64,000 nt of DNA. Origin: Stackebrandtia nassauensis DSM 44728. GTDB lineage: Bacteria; Actinomycetota; Actinomycetes; Mycobacteriales; Micromonosporaceae. This document shows, in pieces, positions 33,921 to 41,111 of this stretch (position 1 is the first letter of the stretch; every line of letters starts with the position of its first letter). The stretch covers positions 3,596,001-3,660,000 of the forward strand of contig NC_013947.1 of the NCBI RefSeq assembly GCF_000024545.1, given 5' to 3'. The notes under the pieces are model-generated. The model ran no database searches. It saw only the letters and a list, made by a program, of their open reading frames with translations, and was not told the origin of the DNA. The position numbers and the translations under genes are program-made.

Positions 33921-34607
33921 TCACGACATCCCCGTTGCGACAGTCAGCATCGGCGCCAAGCGGTCGATGCGCCGGTCGATGTCGGCGAAGGCCGATTCGA
34001 AAGCCTCATCGGTACCCACCGGCACCGGATCGGGCACTGACCAATGCCACCGTGCAGCCTCAACGGCCATTGATTCGTGAGCGTTGTCGCACACGGCGAT
34101 CACCAGATCGCCCTCAACCACCACATCGGATACGTGAGCTGTCCCGCTGGGCGGTAGCCGCAGCCCGTGCCGCCGCGCCACGGCTACCGCCTTCGGATGC
34201 ACTCGTGCGGCCGGATCGGTCCCGGCACTGGCGGCCGGAACCTGACTGTGCTGTCGCCACAGCGCCTCCGCCAGCTGGGACCGCGCGGTGTTGCGGGTGC
34301 ACACGAACACCACCCGCGAAGCCACAACGCGCGGTGATACCTGGAGCCCTGCCACTGCTTCAGGAACCAGCCGCAGGTAGGTCCGACGCCGATCGGCCTC
34401 GGACCGCGAACGCGTGACCACCCCGGCGTCGACGAGCGTCTTCAGATGATGCGCCAGCAGGTTCGACGGCATCCCCACCAGGCGCTCAAGCTCCTGCGGA
34501 GAAACGTCTCCCAACGTCAAGGCGTCCACGATGCGCAACCGCACAGGCTCACCCAACGCCGCGTGCACACGCGCCCGACGCTCGACGGAATCTGACTCAA
34601 TCAACAT
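33921..34607 (-). CDS. ArsR-arsenate reductase fusion protein
   Basis: A 228-residue fusion. Residues 1-90 are an ArsR-type winged helix (LGDVSPQELERLVGMPSNLLAHHLKTLVDAGVVT), and residues 97-228 are a LMW-phosphatase/arsenate reductase domain with P-loop CTRNTARSQ (C103, R109) and a C-terminal Asp-Pro loop (SVPDPVP). It could reduce arsenate and regulate its own operon, or use the phosphatase fold as a sensor. The ATG lies inside a perfect 20-base operator-like palindrome. It is divergent from arsR3-acr3. Confidence 0.92.
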   Translation of the reverse strand: MLIESDSVERRARVHAALGEPVRLRIVDALTLGDVSPQELERLVGMPSNLLAHHLKTLVDAGVVTRSRSEADRRRTYLRLVPEAVAGLQVSPRVVASRVVFVCTRNTARSQLAEALWRQHSQVPAASAGTDPAARVHPKAVAVARRHGLRLPPSGTAHVSDVVVEGDLVIAVCDNAHESMAVEAARWHWSVPDPVPVGTDEAFESAFADIDRRIDRLAPMLTVATGMS

Positions 34608-34613
34608 TGAGTC
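34594..34613. promoter_or_regulatory. Operator overlapping the start of the ArsR-ArsC fusion
   Basis: GACTCAAT-CAAC-ATTGAGTC is a perfect inverted repeat with 8-bp arms. The start codon of the fusion gene (34607-34605) lies within it. No ribosome binding site is visible, so transcription probably starts at or next to the ATG, and repressor bound here would cover the initiation site. Confidence 0.65.
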
Positions 34614-34721
34614 AACAATGGCTGAGCAAACTCCCTCTTGTCAAGTCCCACTACGCAGCGCAGTGAGCTCGGCCACACCTGCCCTCGTCGCCTTGACGGC
34701 CACGCCGAACCATCATGTCTA

Positions 34722-34756
34722 ATCAATGCGTGTTGATGTCATCAATCCACGTTGAT
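34722..34756. promoter_or_regulatory. Tandem ArsR operators at the arsR3 start
   Basis: ATCAA-N6-TTGAT occurs twice in a row (34722-34737 and 34741-34756), 3 nt apart. This matches the general ArsR pattern of TCAA/TTGA half-sites. The start of arsR3 lies within this array, implying a leaderless or very short-leader transcript. Confidence 0.65.
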
Positions 34757-35041
34757 GTGATCCGGCTGCTGAGCGACCCGCTGCGCCGCCACATCGTCGA
34801 ACTGCTCGCCCAGGGCCCCGCCTGCACCTGCCACCTCGTCACCGACACCGGCGCCAAACAGCCCGCCGTTTCACATCACCTGAAAGTCCTCAAGGAAGCC
34901 GGACTGGTCGCCAGCGAGCCCCACGGTCGCTACACCTATTACCGCCTGCTCCCCGACGCACTCGAAACCACCGCCCACGGCCTTACCGCACTAGTCCAAT
35001 CCGCCCGACGCTCCGCCAACGATCGAAGGGAATGCCCGTGA
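34736..35041 (+). CDS. arsR: ArsR family repressor (arsR3)
   Basis: A 101-residue classical ArsR. The metal-binding motif ACTCHLV (two Cys in helix alpha-3) precedes TGAKQPAVSHHLKVLKEAGLVASEPHGRYTYYRL. The start is uncertain: an ATG at 34715 lies upstream of the operator array, the ATG at 34736 fits the length of related proteins, and a GTG at 34757 begins right after the array. I chose 34736. Its stop overlaps the acr3 start in a GTGA arrangement, so the two are translationally coupled. Confidence 0.9.
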   Translation: MSSIHVDVIRLLSDPLRRHIVELLAQGPACTCHLVTDTGAKQPAVSHHLKVLKEAGLVASEPHGRYTYYRLLPDALETTAHGLTALVQSARRSANDRRECP

Positions 35042-36141
35042 CGACCGCACCCGAAGCCACCGCCGAGACAGGATCCCGCTCCCCCGTCAAACTATCCATG
35101 CTGGACAAACTGTTGCCGGTGTGGATCGGCCTGGCCATGGTCGCGGGCCTGCTGCTGGGGCGCACCATCCCCGCATTCGGCCCGGCCCTGGACGCCATGT
35201 CGATCGGCGGCATCTCGGTACCGATCGCACTGGGCCTGTTGATCATGATGTACCCGGTGCTGGCCAAAGTGCGCTACGACCGCCTCGACACCGTCACCTC
35301 CGACCGGCGACTGCTGGCCTCCTCGCTGGTGCTGAATTGGCTCCTCGGCCCGGCCATCATGTTCGCGCTCGCCTGGACCTTCCTGCCCGACCTGCCCGAA
35401 TACCGCACCGGCCTCATCATCGTCGGGCTCGCCCGCTGCATCGCCATGGTCATCATCTGGAACGACCTGGCCTGCGGCGACCGCGAAGCCGCCGCCGTCC
35501 TGGTGGCACTCAACTCGGTATTCCAGGTGCTCGCCTTCGGCCTACTCGGCTGGTTCTACCTCGACCTGCTGCCCGGCTGGCTCGGCCTGACACAATCCGG
35601 ACTGGACGTATCAGTGTGGACGATCGTGGTCAACGTGCTCCTCTTCCTGGGCATCCCCCTGGCCGCCGGATTCCTCACCCGCAAACTGGGCGAGCGCGCC
35701 AAAGGCCGCACCTGGTACGAAGACCGGTTCCTGCCCAAAATCGGGCCGATCGCGTTGTACGGCCTACTGTTCACCATCGTCATCCTGTTCGCCCTCCAAG
35801 GCGACGCCATCATCGGCCAACCCCTCGACGTCGCCCGCATCGCCCTCCCACTGCTGGTCTACTTCGCCCTCATGTGGGCCGGATCCTTCGCACTGGGCAA
35901 GACCATCGGCATGGGATACGAACGCACCACCACCCTGGCGTTCACCGCTGCCGGAAACAACTTCGAACTAGCCATCGCCGTGGCCATCGCGACCTTCGGC
36001 GTCACCTCCGGACAAGCCCTGGCCGGAGTCGTCGGCCCCCTCATCGAAGTACCCGTCCTCGTCGCCCTCGTCTACGTCAGCCTATGGGCCAGACGATTCT
36101 TCACCGCGAAACAACTCTCCAGCCGCCAAGCGACCAGGTAG
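35038..36141 (+). CDS. acr3: ACR3-family arsenite efflux permease
   Basis: A 367-residue arsenite exporter with about ten membrane segments. The key ACR3 motif GLARCIAMVIIWNDLACGD is present, with the functional Cys at residue 134. TAAGNNFELAIAVAIATFG near residue 305 is also diagnostic. The GTG at 35038 is chosen because GAAGGGA lies six bases upstream; an ATG at 35032 would sit too close to it. It is coupled to arsR3, giving the arsenite-inducible export unit of the island. Confidence 0.95.
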   Translation: MTTAPEATAETGSRSPVKLSMLDKLLPVWIGLAMVAGLLLGRTIPAFGPALDAMSIGGISVPIALGLLIMMYPVLAKVRYDRLDTVTSDRRLLASSLVLNWLLGPAIMFALAWTFLPDLPEYRTGLIIVGLARCIAMVIIWNDLACGDREAAAVLVALNSVFQVLAFGLLGWFYLDLLPGWLGLTQSGLDVSVWTIVVNVLLFLGIPLAAGFLTRKLGERAKGRTWYEDRFLPKIGPIALYGLLFTIVILFALQGDAIIGQPLDVARIALPLLVYFALMWAGSFALGKTIGMGYERTTTLAFTAAGNNFELAIAVAIATFGVTSGQALAGVVGPLIEVPVLVALVYVSLWARRFFTAKQLSSRQATR

Positions 36142-36180
36142 CCCCGCCACAAGAGCACTATTGGGAGCAGAGGTGCGTCG

Positions 36181-36681
36181 ATGGTGCTCAACCTGTTGAT
36201 CGGTGTTCATATCTCGGCCGGACTGCTCGCCGTGGGCTGCGGAGCGGCGGCGATGGTGGTGCGCAAACAACCCGTTCGCCACCCCTGGCTGGGACGCACC
36301 TACCTGACCGCGCTCGTGGGCCTGGTGGTGACAGCGATCGGGCTCGTCACTTTTCGACCGCACACCGCTTACCTGTTGCTCCTGGGAACCGCGGCCTTGG
36401 CCACTGCCGGGATCGGCTTCGCAGCACGCCGCATGAGGTGGCGAGGATGGCTTCGCCATCATCTGGCCGCCATGGGGACGTCGTACATCCTCATGCTCAC
36501 AGCATTCTATGTAGACAACGGTCCACGCTTGCCCCTGTGGAACCTGCTGCCGCCACTGATGTTCTGGTTCCTGCCCGCACTGGTCGGACTCCCGTTGCTG
36601 TTGTGGGCGTTGGCACGTCACCGCATCCACCCCAACAATCGGCGTCCGCTACGACGGTCACCCGAGGGCGGGACCACCTAA
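36181..36681 (+). CDS. DUF2306-like membrane protein
   Basis: A 166-residue integral membrane protein with four or five hydrophobic segments and the phrase HPWLGRTYLTALVGLVVTAIGL, reminiscent of DUF2306 proteins. A pair of His in WLRHHLAAMG lies before another segment and could bind haem, as proposed for related proteins. The function is unknown. It follows acr3 by 39 nt and may be read from the same transcript. Its stop overlaps the convergent hydrogenase protease by 4 nt. Confidence 0.75.
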   Translation: MVLNLLIGVHISAGLLAVGCGAAAMVVRKQPVRHPWLGRTYLTALVGLVVTAIGLVTFRPHTAYLLLLGTAALATAGIGFAARRMRWRGWLRHHLAAMGTSYILMLTAFYVDNGPRLPLWNLLPPLMFWFLPALVGLPLLLWALARHRIHPNNRRPLRRSPEGGTT

Positions 36682-37253
36682 CCGGCCAGACCCCTTGCCA
36701 CGCCAGGCGCAAGGGCGGGCACGCTTCTCAGATAACTCGATGCGGCACTGGCCCCGCCCCAATGCCTCACTGATCGACCGTGACGGAGCCGCCAAACGTG
36801 GCACGCCGATAATCTGCTGGCTGCCAGCGTGGTCACACGGTCAATCACGGCCGGGATGGCCTCGGCGACATCGGCGCTGATCCCTACGCCCTGGCTCAGG
36901 TCGGCGGCTTCGACGGCGAGGATGACGAGTCGCTGTGGCAACCGGTCCAGCACCCGTGCCAGTTCGAAGGTGTCGCCGATATCGATGGCGTGGGAACTGG
37001 CGGTTCCCGTGCCATGGCTCGGAGGGAGGGTGGTCAGTTCATGGATCGTGCCGGGTCGGGCGGTGCCGCTTCGTACGGCGTCGACCACCACCGCCAGTTC
37101 GGCACCGTCCCACAGGTCGATCAGATCGGTGGGTTCGCCGTCGCTTGTGGCCAGTCGTGCCGTGATTCCGGTCGTTTCGAGCCGGTGGATGACCTCGTAC
37201 CCGACGCCGTCGTCGCGACGGTAGGGGTTGCCGATACCGATGACGACGATCAT
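36678..37253 (-). CDS. Hydrogenase maturation protease (HyaD/HybD family)
   Basis: A 191-residue endopeptidase of the type that removes the C-terminal tail of [NiFe]-hydrogenase large subunits after nickel insertion. The nickel-sensing motif GIGNPYRRDDGVGYEVI includes Asp at about residue 15; AVVVDAVRSG supplies the second Asp and SSHAIDIGDTFELARVL the His. It is longer than usual (about 155-165) because of an Arg-rich C-terminal tail. It starts 2 nt after a universal stress protein gene in one operon. No hydrogenase structural gene is in the window. Confidence 0.88.
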   Translation of the reverse strand: MIVVIGIGNPYRRDDGVGYEVIHRLETTGITARLATSDGEPTDLIDLWDGAELAVVVDAVRSGTARPGTIHELTTLPPSHGTGTASSHAIDIGDTFELARVLDRLPQRLVILAVEAADLSQGVGISADVAEAIPAVIDRVTTLAASRLSACHVWRLRHGRSVRHWGGASAASSYLRSVPALAPGVARGLAG

Positions 37254-37255
37254 GT

Positions 37256-38125
37256 TCAGTGATGTTGCCCGGAAGCGCGAACAATCGCCAGCGGACATTT
37301 GCTGGTGTGGGCCAGGGCGAAAGCCGTGGATCCCAGTAGCCGGGCGCGTAGTTCTCCGCGCATCCGGGAGCCGACCACGAGCAGCGAGGCCTTCGCGGAC
37401 GCGTCGACCAAGGTGGTGGTGACGTCGGTGGACTGGATTGGGAGGGCCGTGGTCTCCACCGTCGGGTACGTGTCCTGCCACTGGCTCATCCAGCTCTCCA
37501 GTAGACGTTCGGTGCGTTGTCGATCGTCTTCTTCCGCTGTCGCGTCGTTCGGCGCGGCGGACCACGCGTGAACGGCGTGCAGTGGCACCTGACGCGCCGC
37601 CGCCTCGGCGAACGCGAAACCGAGGGCCTCCCGTGAGATCGGGGTGCCGTCGACGCCGACCACCACCGTGCTGACGATGTCCTCCTCACCCCGTACCAGC
37701 ATGACCGGGCAGCGGGCGCGGGTCACCACATCCACGGCAACTGACCCCAGCATCAGCTCCAGGACGCCGCCGCGGCCTCTGGCTCCCACCGTGATCAGGG
37801 CGGCGTGTTCGGACTCGTCGACGAGCGCGACGGCGGCGCTGCCGTCGATGACTTCGCCCGAAACCCTCAGGTCGGGATGCGCGCGGCGAGCCATCGTGAC
37901 GGCTTCGTCGACGATGCGCCGGTTTTCCGCGTCGGGTGGCAGCGGGGCGGTGTAGATGCCTCCCGAGGCGGGATCGCCGTAGTAGGCCGACCAGGTTCGC
38001 GCGTGCACGACCCGAAGCGGCAGGCCTCGCAGCAGTGCCTCACCGGCGGCGAATCGGACGGTGCGTGAACCGGCGATGGAACCGTCGACACCGACGACAA
38101 CGGGATTGACTTTCGTCGTGTTCAT
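37256..38125 (-). CDS. Two-domain universal stress protein (USP A)
   Basis: A 289-residue tandem UspA protein. Each half has the Rossmann-like ATP-binding pattern: VGARGRGGVLELMLGSVA near residue 120 and VGSRMRGELRARLLGSTA near 262. Such proteins bind ATP and help growth arrest under hypoxia or starvation in mycobacteria. The ATG at 38125 follows AGGAGG. A DosR-like box lies 60 nt upstream. It is clearly a paralogue of the USP at 58286 and is cotranscribed with the hydrogenase protease. Confidence 0.94.
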   Translation of the reverse strand: MNTTKVNPVVVGVDGSIAGSRTVRFAAGEALLRGLPLRVVHARTWSAYYGDPASGGIYTAPLPPDAENRRIVDEAVTMARRAHPDLRVSGEVIDGSAAVALVDESEHAALITVGARGRGGVLELMLGSVAVDVVTRARCPVMLVRGEEDIVSTVVVGVDGTPISREALGFAFAEAAARQVPLHAVHAWSAAPNDATAEEDDRQRTERLLESWMSQWQDTYPTVETTALPIQSTDVTTTLVDASAKASLLVVGSRMRGELRARLLGSTAFALAHTSKCPLAIVRASGQHH

Positions 38126-38184
38126 CCTTTCAGCCTCCTCATGTGACCGGCGGAACACAGGGTGTCGGTGCGCCCTCGGTAGAC

Positions 38185-38199
38185 GGGACTTTCGGCCCC
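38185..38199. promoter_or_regulatory. DosR-like box before USP A
   Basis: GGGACTTTCGGCCCC, an imperfect palindrome close to the DosR consensus (GGGACTWWAGTCCC core), lies 60 nt upstream of the USP A start codon. Confidence 0.6.
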
Positions 38200-38218
38200 A
38201 GCCAAGGGACATCCGACC

Positions 38219-38701
38219 TCATGACGGTCCCGGCGGGGTTCGCGTGGATTCGCCGGTCGCTTCGATCAGGCGCCGCCGGGTCGCCTGGAGCCGGTCGGCG
38301 ACAACTTGGGCGAAGCGGCGGGCCAGTTCGTAACCGAGTTCGGGATCGGCGGTACATAGGCGCCGCACCTCGGCGGCGTTGAACTCCACCGCGAAGACAT
38401 CGTCTTCGGCTACGGCGCCGAAGTGCCAGGTGAACGGTGGTGCCATCCACGACCATCCCAGTACGCTGCCGGGTTCCAGCGTTTCGATTTCCTGGGTTCT
38501 CTTTCCTGGGGACTCATAGTCGAGCACGACGTGTCCCTGGCGGATCAGCCAGAACCGGTCGGCGGGAGTGTTTTCCCGGAAGATGCGGGCGCCACTGTGG
38601 AACATGGCGCGGTGAGCGCACATGGACAGTCGTGTCAGCTGCTCTTTTGGCAGGTCACCGGTGAACGGGTGGCCGCGCAGCAGGTCGTAGGCGGTTTCCA
38701 T
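38219..38701 (-). CDS. Cyclic-nucleotide-binding-fold protein without HTH
   Basis: A 160-residue protein consisting of one cNMP-binding beta-roll (about 15-125) and a C-terminal helix, with no DNA-binding domain. The phosphate-binding cassette is degenerate: where cAMP binders have G-E-x-A/G-L and R-x-A, this has PGSVLGWSWMAPPFTWHF. Ligand binding is therefore doubtful or altered. The ATG follows AGGAGG. It sits between hsp20 and USP A on the same strand, in a stress gene array, and may act as a small sensor or scaffold. Confidence 0.85.
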   Translation of the reverse strand: METAYDLLRGHPFTGDLPKEQLTRLSMCAHRAMFHSGARIFRENTPADRFWLIRQGHVVLDYESPGKRTQEIETLEPGSVLGWSWMAPPFTWHFGAVAEDDVFAVEFNAAEVRRLCTADPELGYELARRFAQVVADRLQATRRRLIEATGESTRTPPGPS

Positions 38702-38734
38702 CGGTCCTCCTGTGAGTTCTATTTCGGTGGTTGC

Positions 38735-38777
38735 GGCGGGACGGTGGCCGCGTCGTCATGGCCGGTACCGTCCCGCC
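38735..38777. terminator. Strong hairpin between hsp20 and the cNMP-fold gene
   Basis: GGCGGGACGGT (38735-38745) and ACCGTCCCGCC (38767-38777) are exact complements, with further pairing of GGCC inside. It probably terminates or attenuates transcription after hsp20, though it lies upstream of a same-strand gene. Confidence 0.65.
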
Positions 38778-38828
38778 TCGGTGTCCACATCGACTCCTGG
38801 TGGAGTTCTCGGGTAGTCGGACAGGCTT

Positions 38829-39224
38829 CTACGAGCCCTTGACCGGTATCACCACGCTGGTGTCGGAGCCCGCTTTCAGGGGCACCGTGATGTCGAGGAC
38901 TCCCCGGACGTATTCGGCTTTGATGTTGTCGGTGTCGGCGTTGCCCGGAAGCCGGACGGCGCGATACATCGATCCATACCGGAATTCGGAGTGGGTCTCG
39001 TCGTGGGTCCCGGATTGGCGTTCGGCCCGCAGGCTCAGGACGTCGTGGTCAACCGAGACGTGGATGTCCTTGTTGGGATCCATTCCCGGCAATTCGGCGC
39101 GGACCCGGTATTCCTGGTCGCTCTGCTGGATCGCGATGCGGATTGGGGGCGTGTGGTGCGACCCGGGGCTCATCCCGAAAAAGTCAGCGAGATCGCCGAA
39201 GATTCGTGGAGTCAGCGAGGTCAT
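38829..39224 (-). CDS. Hsp20 / alpha-crystallin small heat shock protein
   Basis: A 131-residue small heat shock protein, an ATP-independent holdase. The alpha-crystallin domain spans about residues 30-120 (YRVRAELPGMDPNKDIHVSV and VRGVLDITVPLKAG). The C-terminal I-x-V anchoring motif appears as VVIPV. It is similar in type to mycobacterial HspX, a hallmark of the dormancy response. The ATG follows an AGGAAGGA site. It lies 66 nt downstream of the DoxX gene on the same strand. Confidence 0.93.
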   Translation of the reverse strand: MTSLTPRIFGDLADFFGMSPGSHHTPPIRIAIQQSDQEYRVRAELPGMDPNKDIHVSVDHDVLSLRAERQSGTHDETHSEFRYGSMYRAVRLPGNADTDNIKAEYVRGVLDITVPLKAGSDTSVVIPVKGS

Positions 39225-39290
39225 GGGTTTTCTTCCTTCCTGTGCGCGGTGGTGATTCGAGCGGGTGCTCTCGGTTTTGTGTGGTTGGCG

Positions 39291-39839
39291 TCAACGCAGG
39301 ACCGGCCAGGATTGGACGAGGCCGGTGCGCGACCATGGTTTGCCGAATCCCCAGGTGTCTCCGGCGTTGGCGTAGGCCAGGCCGATGACGAGGATGGCCA
39401 TGATGATGTGGTCGTCGATGAGGGGGTTGTTGGCCGGTGGCAGGGCCACGCTCCACATCAGCACCAGTTGGATGGCCGCGGCGATGGCGGCGATGCGCAT
39501 GCCGATGCCCAGGATCATGGCGATGCCGATTCCGGCCAGGCCGAGCATGAACAGCCAGTCGGCCCACGCGGCTCCGGCGATGGAGGTGTAGAAGCCCTTG
39601 AACGGTCCGGAGGCGGAGTTGGCCAGGAAGCCCTGGGTGGGGCGGCCGCCGTTGAGCCAGGAGTGGTCGGGTGGGGTGGCGTAGCCGAGTCCGAAGGTCT
39701 TGTCGAGGAACGCCCACAGGAAGATCCACCCGACACCGATACGGGCGACCGCCCACACCCGACGACCATGGTGAGTCGAGGGGTCGGGCACGGATTCGTC
39801 AACGGGCACCTCATGTCTCGGGCGTTGATGCGTCGTCAT
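39291..39839 (-). CDS. DoxX-like membrane protein
   Basis: A 182-residue DoxX-type membrane protein with four hydrophobic segments (VARIGVGWIFLWAFLDKTFG near residue 35, then WADWLFMLGLAGIGIAMILG and two more). DoxX relatives contribute to redox balance or quinone-linked processes, but the role here is not known. The start at 39839 has GAGGAGA upstream and removes 16 spurious codons. It heads the DoxX-hsp20 unit and shares a near-perfect DosR-like palindrome with the divergent GH130 gene. Confidence 0.85.
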   Translation of the reverse strand: MTTHQRPRHEVPVDESVPDPSTHHGRRVWAVARIGVGWIFLWAFLDKTFGLGYATPPDHSWLNGGRPTQGFLANSASGPFKGFYTSIAGAAWADWLFMLGLAGIGIAMILGIGMRIAAIAAAIQLVLMWSVALPPANNPLIDDHIIMAILVIGLAYANAGDTWGFGKPWSRTGLVQSWPVLR

Positions 39840-39958
39840 CGCTTTTCTCCTCTCGCGCAAGCGATGCGTGAATGACACCACCAGCACACCGCAAACGCGG
39901 GTCGTGCGCGTAGGGGCGCCGGTCTTCAGTCGGCACGCCCGACCTCCCCTACCGACAA

Positions 39959-39975
39959 AGGGACCAATCGTCCCT
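39959..39975. promoter_or_regulatory. DosR-like palindrome between DoxX and GH130 genes
   Basis: AGGGAC-CAATC-GTCCCT is the best palindrome of the set, with exact 6-bp arms. It lies 120 nt from the DoxX start and 113 nt from the GH130 start, so it could serve both. A weaker GGGGGTCTTTCGCC follows at 39979. Confidence 0.7.
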
Positions 39976-40088
39976 ATCGGGGGTCTTTCGCCTCAACTAA
40001 CGTCGAAGCCAAACGCGAAACACACTGGTGGGGACAGGAACCGACACGTATTCAGACACAGTGGAAATAGCCAGGCGAGGAGTCTGTC

Positions 40089-41111
40089 ATGTCCCGCACA
40101 CCGCCCGACGCGATCTTCGGCGACCGTGAGGGTTGCCAACTCCGCGAACCCTTCGACAAACCATGGGGGGCCACGGCTCTGCCGTCGTTCACCCGGCATC
40201 CCGGCAATCCCGTGCTGACGGCGGCCGACTGGCCGACTCCGGTGGCCACGATCGGCAACCCCGGTGCCGCCCATGACGGCCACGGCATCGTGTTGCTGTG
40301 CGGGGTCGAGGATCGACGAGGTATGACGACGCTGAACATCGCGCGCAGCCGTGACGGAGTCGGTGACTGGAGCATCGAGTCCCAGCCGTTGATCGAGCCC
40401 CGCAGCTGCGGCTCCCGGCACTGGTCGGGGGTCCGGGACGGACGACTGACCTGGGTGCCCGAACTGAACGGCTGGGTCATCGCGTTCACCGCCTTCGGAC
40501 ACAGCGGGACCGGTGTCGCCCTGGCGTTTACCTCGGATTTCAAGGACGTGGTGCCGCTCGGTGTCGCCGCGCCCCCCGACGACCAGAGCGGTGTGCTGCT
40601 GCCGCGCCGCGCCGACGGTGAATTCGTTCTCCTGCACCGGCCGATGTCGCCAATGTCGCTGCGTGCCGACGTGTGGTCGTCACGGTCACCGGACCTGTTG
40701 CGGTGGCACGGCTCCAGGCCGGTTTTGCCCGCGAGGCCGACCCCGTGGTGGGACTCGGCCGGTGTCGGTGTGGGGCCGCCGCCCATCGAGACCGACCATG
40801 GCTGGCTGACCGTCTACTCCGGCGACAAACGCGTCGACGATCGCACCGTGCGCCGCGTCGGTATGGCGCTGCTGGACCGCGATGACCCGACGCGGGTGAC
40901 GCATCGCGGCGACGAATGGGTCCTCGAGGCGTCCGAACCCTATGAGACGGGCAGGTCGCCAACCCGTTCGGTGACGCCCAGCGGGGCCGTGATCGATGTC
41001 GAGTCCAGGGCGCTGCGGCTGTACTACGGTGTCGCGGATTCGGGTGTCTGTCTGGCCACAGCGGACCTGGACGAGGTTCTCACCTACCTGCTCAACCAAC
41101 CAGTCGGCTGA
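40089..41111 (+). CDS. GH130-like protein with degenerate catalytic motif
   Basis: A 340-residue five-bladed propeller of glycoside hydrolase family 130 type. It resembles the GH130 protein at 42471 along most of its length (NPVLTAADWPTPVATIGNPGA, LLCGVEDRRG and the end LRLYYGVADSGVCLATADLDEVL). The family motif E-D-P-R reads V-R-D-G-R here (residues 115-119): Asp and the last Arg are kept, while Glu and Pro are lost, and CRVED has become CGVED. Activity is uncertain, and it may be a binding or altered-specificity paralogue. Its end overlaps the convergent GT4 gene by 20 nt. Confidence 0.82.
   Translation: MSRTPPDAIFGDREGCQLREPFDKPWGATALPSFTRHPGNPVLTAADWPTPVATIGNPGAAHDGHGIVLLCGVEDRRGMTTLNIARSRDGVGDWSIESQPLIEPRSCGSRHWSGVRDGRLTWVPELNGWVIAFTAFGHSGTGVALAFTSDFKDVVPLGVAAPPDDQSGVLLPRRADGEFVLLHRPMSPMSLRADVWSSRSPDLLRWHGSRPVLPARPTPWWDSAGVGVGPPPIETDHGWLTVYSGDKRVDDRTVRRVGMALLDRDDPTRVTHRGDEWVLEASEPYETGRSPTRSVTPSGAVIDVESRALRLYYGVADSGVCLATADLDEVLTYLLNQPVG

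Noticed and set aside
30000-36141. Arsenic island as a recent mobile element
   Set aside because: No integrase, transposase, direct repeats or clear shift in base composition were seen at the borders, so horizontal transfer remains possible but unsupported.
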